A stretch of DNA of 64,000 bases from Labia minor (lineage: Eukaryota > Arthropoda > Insecta > Dermaptera > Spongiphoridae): positions 16,054,078 through 16,118,077 of the forward strand of contig OY720348.1 in assembly GCA_963082975.1 (NCBI GenBank), in the 5' to 3' direction. The stretch's first letter is position 1. The number at the start of each line of letters is the position of its first letter. Below, piece by piece: positions 56,167-64,000 of the stretch. A program made the position numbers and the translations under genes. Under the pieces are notes generated by a model that made no database searches, had not been told where the DNA came from, and was given only the letters and a program-made list of their open reading frames with translations.

Positions 56167-59144
56167 TTAAACTTTCTTTGATTGATTAATAATTGGCGAA
56201 CGAAATGCAGCAATTAGTTCAAAATGAGCCATTAAACTTGAGGGTTGATTTTCAAAATGGATTGTATGTATAAGTGAAGCTCCAAGTTGACGAAGGATTT
56301 CAGTAAAAGTTTTTTCTTCTTTTCGGATCCATGGACGTCGATCATCCTCTATTTGATACGGTGTAACATGAATATGAACACGAATTCCTTAAAAACAAAT
56401 ATTTTAATTAAATTTTCAAAATAATAATAAAATTATTTAAAAAATAAATATTATTATGTATTCATTTATTTGAAAATGTATATATTATAATTATTATCCA
56501 TTTTTGTTTTTCGTACATTTATAGAAAAAAATAAAAATCAGAGTTTTAGCTTTGATCAAAAAAACTATTTTCTTGTTTTTACTTGTCTATGATAAATTAA
56601 ACAATAAAAATAGGAAGAAAAATGTTTTCAGGTTTTATTATAGACTAACGGTGGCCAAACCGTGGCTCTTTTCGAGTTTATTGTGGCTCAATTAAAAAAT
56701 TTAAAGTCATGACACAAAAAAAAGGTGACATTTTCAATATGGCTTTAAATATCACCAAGTCTGGCCACCCCTGTTATAGACAACAAAAACAAATACGCTT
56801 TCAGTCTAAATTTAAAGCTCAATGTATGACCAAAACTATGTATTTTATTAAATTTTAAAATAAATAAAATTATTGAGCATGAAAAATTAGCAGAATGAAC
56901 ATATTTATGAACTAATAGAAATTTACCTAAACGGGTAAGTGTTTCTAAAAGTGCCCTTGAAGTTATCCAAGTATTCTTCCCTCCTGCATGTCCGCCATCA
57001 AGCCAATACATTTCTTTGATTCGCTGAACTAAACCCATCATTGTAGCATCGTCTGGTGTAAGAGTTTTTAAATAATGAAATTCATATAAGAATTGATTGA
57101 GTACAACACAGCCTTTGCTAAAGCCAACCAATCGAATATGGGCCTTTTCTAGGCTAAGAATATCTTCCCACCAATGTTGATGATGCTAAAAGAATATAAA
57201 TCAGTTATTTGTTAAAAATCATCTTCATTAGGCTTCTTTTAACCAGTTATCAAATCAATATATGTGCCACTCAGAAGCCAAACCGATTAACCCCAATTTT
57301 TAAAATTTTGCTAGTAATGTAATGTAATCTGCAACATATGAAGTGAATAATGAACTTGATAATCTTAATATTGCAATGCAATATACATTTTTCTGTAATC
57401 AATAACCCTGAATTTCCTACAAGCTGTGAACTTTGGGCTTCATTTTTTCAGTTTGTTTATATGCAGAGTTAATCGCTTTGGCTTCTGAGTGGCACATAAA
57501 CATGTAATAATTTTTAAAATTTTGAAAACTTTCACTAATTCATTTAATGACTGTTTGGTTCAAACGATTTATATCATCAAAAAAGAATTTATTTATGTTT
57601 ATCAAATAAAATATACATATGGTATACCTCGTAAGTTTGTTGTGTTGGTTGGGTATTTGAAGAAGTACTACATATTGTCTCATCATCAGTAGACGAGGAC
57701 GGAATAAGATTTTCGTAAAGGGTTTTAAGTCTAAGTGCTGTAGAATGAAAAAGTCGTTCTAAATGTTGTAAAGCTTGATGGGTTGGCGTATGATCCGGGG
57801 AACCACAATTATTCCCAGGTACAAAATTGTCAAAACAACTAAATGTATGGAATTCCATCCTAAAAGAAATCACTATATAAATATATATATAAAACAAAAG
57901 ATAAATAATTTATTTGTTTAGTATATTTAAGGTAACAAAAGATAGATTGTTATTTATATTAATATTATATTAAGGGTTAGTAGGGATAAAACAATAAGGC
58001 GTAGACCAATTAATTATTTTCCAAACGCCTTTCAATGTATTAATAATTAAGATAGATTTGATTTACCTTGAAGGCCTTACAACTAATATATGACTTTCAG
58101 GAAATTGTGTATGAAGAAGTGTTGCTGTATTTTCTAAATTCCATTTAGCATAAACCTTATATTCTCGATGTGAATCCATGTTTTCTGGTAGGTCCTTAAA
58201 ATAGATTTAATTTAATTAGAAAATAGATAATATAGAAAAATTCATGGAAGTATTAAATAATAAATTATAGATATCACTTGTTCAGTGGTAGATAGTAATG
58301 AGATACTACATGGGCTGAAAAGTCCCGGGATTTTTCAATAGATGACGCCACTAGAAAATGAATATGACTCATTTCGAGAGGCTCATCTGTCACTAGTTTA
58401 TGTATGAAGTATCATGACATTTCGTCCATTCGTTTACAAGCTACAGTCGTTTGAATGATCCTAGTTTCGACTTCATAAGAAAAATGGAAAAAAAGGAATA
58501 TCGCGTCTTGATAAACTGTTGTTCTCGAAGGAGCAGATGTGGGATAACATTCTTGCAACCACTGCAATGATTGTTCACAATTTTTCCCATTAAAAAACAA
58601 TGTTTAATCAAGGCGCGATATTCCTGTTTTTCTATTTTTCTTATGAAGGCGAAACTAGGATCATTCAAACGACTGTAGCTTGTAAACGAATGGACGAAAT
58701 GTCATGATACTTCATACATAAACTAGTGACAGATGAGCTTCTCGAAATGAGTCATGTTCATTTTCTAGTGGCGTCACCTATTGAAAAATCCCGGGTCTTT
58801 TCAGCCCATGTAGTATATCAGAAGAATAAATAATTAATAAAATATGATATAAATAAATAATACAATCTTAATTTATTGTTTCATTTCATTCGTTATTAAA
58901 TTAAATTAAAAAAAAAAAATGTTTTTAATTTTAATACCTGAATATCTCCTCCGAAAAAGACTACCGCAGATGCTGGTAGAAAGGGTTGTGGTTTTATCAA
59001 GGGATGACAATAAATAATATCATTTGTTCTCCCTTCAAAGCCAAGCACTCCACATAATCGTATTGGAAGGCGTGGTGTTTCGATGGATGACACTGAAGAG
59101 GATTGGGATTCATTGGTGGACACTGATTGAGAAGGTCCGAGCAT
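56167..59144 (-). CDS. C2orf69-like (UPF0565) predicted serine hydrolase
   Basis: Homolog of human C2orf69, a conserved animal protein with an alpha/beta-hydrolase-like fold, reported as mitochondrial and needed for mitochondrial function. Its reaction is not established. Exons, minus: 59144-58938, 58194-58067, 57859-57628, 57185-56927, 56387-56167; 348 residues, TAA. Recognisable blocks in order: VVFFGGDIQ (strand of the hydrolase core), AKWNLENTATLLHTQFPES, FHTFSCFDNFVPGN, nucleophile elbow LVGFSKGCVVLNQ (Gly-X-Ser-X-Gly, Ser about 212), MYWLDGGHAGGKNTWI (candidate acid Asp about 252), and GIRVHIHVTPYQIEDD with the downstream HFE/HFELI histidines. It is slightly shorter than the human protein, and the N-terminus is the uncertain part. 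The chosen ATG is the first Met, but the frame stays open back to a plausible acceptor at about 59,170, so an upstream exon with a targeting peptide may exist. Introns 1, 3 and 4 each hold a different small transposon derivative. Confidence 0.91.
56646..56773. mobile_element. 128-bp hAT-type MITE with 8-bp duplication
   Basis: Flanked by TTATAGAC at 56638-56645 and 56774-56781. Ends carry TGGCCAAACC and its inverse-like AGTCTGGCCA near each border. Located in intron 4 of the C2orf69-like gene. Confidence 0.82.
57257..57500. mobile_element. MITE with 29-bp inverted ends, TA duplication
   Basis: TGTGCCACTCAGAAGCCAAA and TTTGGCTTCTGAGTGGCACA are inverse copies (extending to GATTAAC/GTTAATC) with TA outside each. 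No coding capacity. Located in intron 3 of the C2orf69-like gene. Confidence 0.85.
58306..58813. mobile_element. Mariner-derived fold-back with transposase N-terminus in both arms
   Basis: Perfect to near-perfect inverted arms of about 200 bp (CTACATGGGCTGAAAAG / CTTTTCAGCCCATGTAG) flanked by TA. Each arm runs inwards through the start of a mariner transposase, EKKEYRVLI-like on the left arm plus strand and EKQEYRALIKHCF on the minus strand of the right arm. The loop holds a short helix-turn-helix piece (NPSE-type region, PTSAPSRTTVYQ). Located in intron 1 of the C2orf69-like gene. Confidence 0.85.
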
Positions 59145-59170
59145 AGTGATTAACTTTAAACCAATCTGTT

Positions 59171-62100
59171 CAGAAATAAATAATAATTATTAAATTCTTT
59201 AAGAAGAAATATAAAAAAATTAATCTATTAATTTATTAATATTTTTAAAGAAACAAATGTATAAATAAAATTGAAATAGCTTTTAAATAAATAAAAATTA
59301 ATTTAATTATTCAATATATACTATTAATATTAAATTATGTACATCTCCTTCAGAAATTAGAAATAATTATTAAAGAAAACAATGGCAGATTTTAATTATA
59401 ACAATATTTTATAAATAGAACAATTAATAATATACTTTATATATATATATTACTAATACAGACACCAATATTGTCTAGTTTCAAATTTTTATATATTTGG
59501 TCTATCTTACAACAAAAGATGGAGATAATATTAAAGAAACAATGGGATAACAACTGGTCGAGGGTTGTGAGACAGCGATTGGATTGGAAGAAAATGAGAG
59601 AGGTCTATGCATTGAGGGATATTAATGTATAAAATTGTAAAGTTTTTTTTTCATAAAATTTGTATAAAATGTAAAAAAAAGAAATTAATATATGAACCAA
59701 TAAAGGCAATATATATATATATAGATTAATTTAATTATGATTATATATACTCCAAAATTTAAATATAATTTAAAATAAAAGCCTGTTCCTCTTTTTATTC
59801 AATTAATTAATTATAAAATTCACATTCGTTCTTAATATTTAAAATTTAAATTATTAAAATTATTCTTTTATTTAAATAATAAATAAAATAAAAATATTAC
59901 TAACTATAAATTAAAAAAATATTTTTTTTTTAATTTGATGATTAAATTTTAACAAAAATAATTAACTAAATTTTTAATTGGTGTTAATAATTGAATAATA
60001 TATTGTATGTATATTGTAATTATAATCATTTCAAGTATTAAGTAAATGGGACAATTTATAAAGAAGTTACAAATTGTTCCTCATAAATATCTATTAATGT
60101 ATTTTTTTAATTTACTTATTATATTCATTATTAAAAAAAAATATTTATTAAATGAATATTGATATATTTGATTTTTGAGATTTAAATAATAATTTTCAAA
60201 TTGAAAACTTGGAAAAAATATCTACTCAATATAGATTTGAATTATTAATCAATTCGAAAACAATTCTTGTATTAGAATTTATTCAAGAAATGAGTGAATT
60301 TAATATGGCAAGGAAAAAATATATTCTCTTGATTTATCTATACTTGAAAGGTTATTTTATTGGAAAAATTAAGAAAAACACAAGAAGATAACCTTGATGA
60401 GTAGGAATAGTTCATTTTAAAAGGACCTTTGATTATATTATCAACGAAGGGTCTCAATGATCAAAATAAAGTAAATATCCCAAAACGATTACCAGATAAA
60501 ACAGATCAATTTCAAATATCAAATAATTATATTAAATTTAATTGAAGAGGAGAAGAGGAAAACATACATAAAACGCAAGACAAAAATAACAAAATAAGAT
60601 AATCAAAGACGACATAAGGACTAATGAAAAAGTGCTGCATTATTAAATTCGAAAAACAATTGATTTTTTACAAATTGCTAGATACTGCCACCAGTAGTGC
60701 TAAATAGTAGGAATATATGGGACTGGAGAGAAAGAGGAAATAATGAAAATGTAAAAATGTAAATAGATATACACAATTGAAAAATTAAAATGCATGTTAA
60801 AAAAATGTTATTTTAAAAAGACCTACAAATCCTTAAAAGAAGCATAATAGGGAATAAATAAATAAATAAATTAACAAAAAACAAAAACAAAAACGTTTTT
60901 ATTCTCACTTTGTTATGGAATTTGCCAAAACTCTTCCAAATATTCATGAATGGGCTCAAGATTTTTCGGCTTCTATAGAATATTTAAGCGTCCTGTAATA
61001 TAAAATAAATTCAACATGCATTTGTATATATAAATATTTGTATAATCAATTATTTATCCTTAATATTAAAGTACAGCAACACTAAATACGAATCTTTTTA
61101 GTAAAGTTTTGGTCATTTTTATCATCTCAAAATTAATTTTCATTATACTACTCAATATATTGTATATATATATATATATACACATAATTAATCAAAATAC
61201 TACTTATAAATAATATTCTGTGTCTATTCAATATTGCATCTGCACTAAGCTTCAAAAAAATACTATTTAAATATGTTATATATTATATATATATATATAA
61301 ATATAATATATATTATATTAACAAAACAGTTTAAACTACTACATGAGTATTATTTTTTAATCCCAATTTATCATATAATAATAATTTGGTATTCAATATT
61401 AAATGTTGTATAAATATTTTTTGATTTATAGTATATATATAAATTTTAAAATATACAATGCAATTCAAGAGATCAGGTAATCAAAAATTGAGAAAAAAAA
61501 CCTATTTATCATATAACATTGTTAAATTTTTTTTTAATTAAATTTGGATCAATTTTTACTAAAATCAAATAACTATCACGTTATTTAAAAATATATTTTA
61601 TTTTATTTAGTATGAATGTTAAGAAGAAATTCATTCATAATAAACGATGGTGACATATAAAAAAAGTAAAATATAGTATATTAAATATTATTTGTATAAA
61701 TGATTGAAGTGTTTTTATAGTTATTGGTAGTTTACAATTATAACTGGTTATTTTCAATTTTATACTAACCATCAGACAAGAAGATAAATAATAAAAAAAA
61801 GACAATGAATAGTTTTAAATTACAATATATAAACTACAAATAACTATAATGAAAATAGTAGAACATTTCTATTAAATTTTTTTAAAGGGATATTAGGACT
61901 CATAATTATCTATTTCACATATGGTTATATCTCAATATAAATATATTTGAACTAATTATTAATTGAAATATGAATTTAAATAAATAAAGTTCGCATCTAA
62001 TGTTTTCTCATTAGTTTAACCTAAAGAATCATAATGGAAGATTTAAGTCAAACTGAAGATGAGGACAAAATCATCGATACGAACTGCTATTCTATTTCAC

Positions 62101-62220
62101 AAAACCTACTGATTTTAATAAGTTTAATACATATAAATAAATACTTCTGTAACTATCGATAAATCTCAATTTTTAATAAATAATAATAATAATGATAATG
62201 ATAAATGTTTATAAAATAAG
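59171..62220. other. AT-rich intergenic block between C2orf69-like gene and K2P channel
   Basis: No gene is supported. A short frame at about 59,520-59,620 reads QWDNNWSRVVRQRLDWKKMR, which may be the end of a LINE polyprotein. (AAT)n near 62,178-62,192 lies in the channel 3' flank. About 60,400-60,760 is less AT-rich and unassigned. Confidence 0.5.
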
Positions 62221-62222
62221 TC

Positions 62223-62228
62223 TTTATT
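62223..62228 (-). terminator. AATAAA overlapping the K2P stop codon
   Basis: On the minus strand the gene ends CCA CAA TAA AGA, so the hexamer AATAAA spans the last coding base pair and the stop. If used, the mRNA would have almost no 3' UTR. Other signals further downstream are possible. Confidence 0.35.
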
Positions 62229-63315
62229 GTGGTAAAGTGTTTGGTCGTGATAGAATGGTATTTATTTCTTTAGGTCTTGTTCCGTCTTTATTAACACATC
62301 CAAGTGCCTGAATTCGAATATCCTCAAGCCATCGGATTAAATCTTCACGTGTTTCTCGCATTTTCACATGAATTTCTTCGCGCATTAAATTAAAACACAT
62401 AGCAATTAAGCCCATTCCAAGTAAAAGATAAACAAAATTAATAACAATCTTTGTTTGACTTTCACTTCTTGATTCATTTGTATTTGCGCCGGGTACAAAA
62501 TCGCCAATTCCAATTTTACAAAGACTGGTCACACAATAATAACAACTATCAAGGTAATGCCATTTTTCCCATTCAGCAAAAAGGATCGTTCCAGTTAAAA
62601 CATAGCCAGCAATAACCCACAAACAGGCTGTCGATGGAACAATGATCCTTTGGGGGGTATTTGGTATATATCCAATCGATATATCACTATTATTGGCTAC
62701 TTCTCTCGGTTCTTCCCGGCTACATTCATAAATTCTGGTGTATAACCAACGAAATGTTGTTGCAAGTACTTTACCCATGTTCATAAAATAAAGAACGTAT
62801 AATGGGATTCCAAAAACGGCATATAAAACAGTGGCACCTTTACCCCATGATGTTCGAGGCACCATACTTCCATAACCAATCATAGTAAATATCGATAGAC
62901 AAAACATAAGGGCAGCTGGAAAAGACCAAATTTCCAAAGGAGTACGTCCATCATAACCTTTTTTAATAGCACGAACTAAACTATTTTGAAACTCTTTAAG
63001 TATCTGATCAGCAGATATTCGCCAAACTGATTCATTGAAAATATTCGCATCGACTGTTAATTTCCACAGTTCACTAGCACAATCTTGATGGTATTTAGCT
63101 ACAAGTTCATTTTGAGTAGTTTCACCTCGTTGTTCAATGGACATGAAACCAAATGCACCGATGATAGCATAACCAACAACAAGTCCACCTACTCCAACTT
63201 GAGTGCACATAAATGCTACCAATTTTCGACAACAGTCTTTAACCTTTTCACGTGGATCACTTGCGGTTGTTGATGAGGATCCACGACTGCGTACCGAATT
63301 TCGTGCGGGAGACAT
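62224..63315 (-). CDS. Two-pore-domain potassium channel (KCNK/TWiK-like)
   Basis: Leak-type K2P channel subunit; two subunits, each with two pore loops, form one plasma-membrane pore (family knowledge). It is a single uninterrupted frame of 363 residues. The ATG is fixed by an in-frame TGA two codons upstream. Layout: Arg/Ser-rich N-terminus with a Cys pair (30), M1 about 38-60, extracellular cap 61-125 with NES at 94-96 and Cys79, P1 about 130-150 with filter TMIGYG, M2 about 161-185 (VLYAVFGIPLYVLYFMN), cytosolic loop 186-224, M3 about 226-248, P2 about 256-272 with SLCKIGIGDFVPG, M4 about 289-310, short C-tail. The Thr that normally opens each TxGxG filter is Met145 in P1 and Lys267 in P2. 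The fold, the GYG/GIGD cores and the M2 GIPLY signature are intact, so this is not a pseudogene. Lack of introns is unusual next to its split neighbours; retroposition or intron loss are both possible. Confidence 0.95.
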   Translation of the reverse strand: MSPARNSVRSRGSSSTTASDPREKVKDCCRKLVAFMCTQVGVGGLVVGYAIIGAFGFMSIEQRGETTQNELVAKYHQDCASELWKLTVDANIFNESVWRISADQILKEFQNSLVRAIKKGYDGRTPLEIWSFPAALMFCLSIFTMIGYGSMVPRTSWGKGATVLYAVFGIPLYVLYFMNMGKVLATTFRWLYTRIYECSREEPREVANNSDISIGYIPNTPQRIIVPSTACLWVIAGYVLTGTILFAEWEKWHYLDSCYYCVTSLCKIGIGDFVPGANTNESRSESQTKIVINFVYLLLGMGLIAMCFNLMREEIHVKMRETREDLIRWLEDIRIQALGCVNKDGTRPKEINTILSRPNTLPQ

Positions 63316-64000
63316 TTTTCACTATAAACCGTTTTTTAATACTTATCTATCCATGAATAAAAGAATGAAAAAAAAAACAACGAACAAAGTTAGTTAATTT
63401 GGAACTGCCTATTTCTTGACAAGCGTGTGCTATTTCAGGATGCATCACTTTGGCTTGATGCCGAAAAATTTTTAATCGCTTTAATTCGACCGCCGTTCAC
63501 AAATTATTATTCAAAGAAGAATATTATTATTATTATTATTATATTTTGTTTTAAAAATAATAAAATATAATTTTTATTAACGATTATTTAATTTTAATTA
63601 AAGAATTAATATATATATATATATTTTATATTATCGGAATTTTTTTTATTTTTATTAAATATATATTTATATTAACATATATTAAAAAATATATACATAT
63701 AATAAAAATTCAAATATACAATATATCTAATTTTAATAAATTAATAATATAAAATTGAAAAATAATAATAATTATTAATTTAATAAGTTTAATAAAAAAA
63801 AAATATTAATATTAATAATATTTATTTATTTAAAATTAATTAATTCAATTGAACTTTGTTAATGAAAATTTGACAATAAAATTGAATGATTATTTGTTTT
63901 ATTTATGAGAAATAGTTTTTATATTAGTTTAAATCTTAAAATGAGCAAATAAAAAAAAATTAAATCATGTTCTTTTATAATTACTGATTATTTATATATA
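63316..64000. other. Upstream flank of the K2P gene
   Basis: An in-frame TGA immediately precedes the channel start. The first 200 bp (to about 63,510) are less AT-rich and likely hold the leader/promoter. Beyond that the sequence is A/T simple sequence with (ATT)n at about 63,524-63,541. No gene is seen. Confidence 0.6.

Noticed and set aside
60209-60391. 60-codon plus-strand frame between genes
   Set aside because: Lys/Ile/Leu-rich composition expected from AT-rich noncoding DNA; no similarity recognised.

Overview
The window is nuclear DNA of an AT-rich eukaryote, most likely an arthropod. Every gene is an animal gene, most are split by GT-AG introns, and the WAVE/SCAR protein has the insect-like order of blocks. 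The space between exons is full of mariner, Tc1, hAT, piggyBac-like, LINE and SINE remnants typical of arthropod genomes. The exact taxon cannot be fixed from the sequence alone. I see no bacterial, viral or organellar segment.

Six protein-coding genes are supported. (1) 17,097 down to the left edge, minus strand: host cell factor (HCF), fifteen exons encoding 1,502 residues before the gene leaves the window. (2) 31,356-27,864, minus: WAVE/SCAR (WASF), complete, seven coding exons, 631 residues. (3) 36,008-38,004, plus: a dithiol glutaredoxin, three exons, 110 residues. (4) 48,078-38,269, minus: a KANK family protein, fourteen coding exons, 795 residues, tail to tail with the glutaredoxin. 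(5) 59,144-56,167, minus: a homolog of human C2orf69 (UPF0565), five exons, 348 residues. (6) 63,315-62,224, minus: an intronless two-pore-domain potassium channel, 363 residues. Exon boundaries were read by hand. In every multi-exon gene the splice phases agree at every junction and the summed coding length is a multiple of three.

WAVE and KANK both act on cortical actin, and HCF is a chromatin adaptor. Otherwise the genes are functionally unrelated neighbours, and nothing suggests an operon-like or co-regulated unit.

The accessory DNA lies in introns and in five large gene-poor blocks: 17.2-27.8, 31.4-36.0, 48.1-56.1, 59.2-62.2 and 63.3-64.0 kb. The richest block is 17.66-20.83 kb. There a decayed Tc1-type transposon has been split by several other elements, including two hAT elements that share one 8-bp target-site duplication. 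Other well-delimited elements are a tRNA-derived SINE with a 13-bp duplication (4.58 kb), a TTAA-flanked piggyBac-like MITE (11.3 kb), mariner-family relics with long inverted repeats (42.9, 45.8, 55.4, 58.3 kb), a fold-back element in the glutaredoxin intron (36.5 kb), and three large palindromes carrying GAAACGTCG/GAAACGTTG motifs (22.9, 54.4, 55.0 kb).

The main gene-level oddities are replacement of the first filter threonine in both pore loops of the potassium channel (Met and Lys), a Taspase1-like QYDGEDT motif in HCF, and a tandem run of ten QK motifs in HCF. I found no convincing wholly new biological system.
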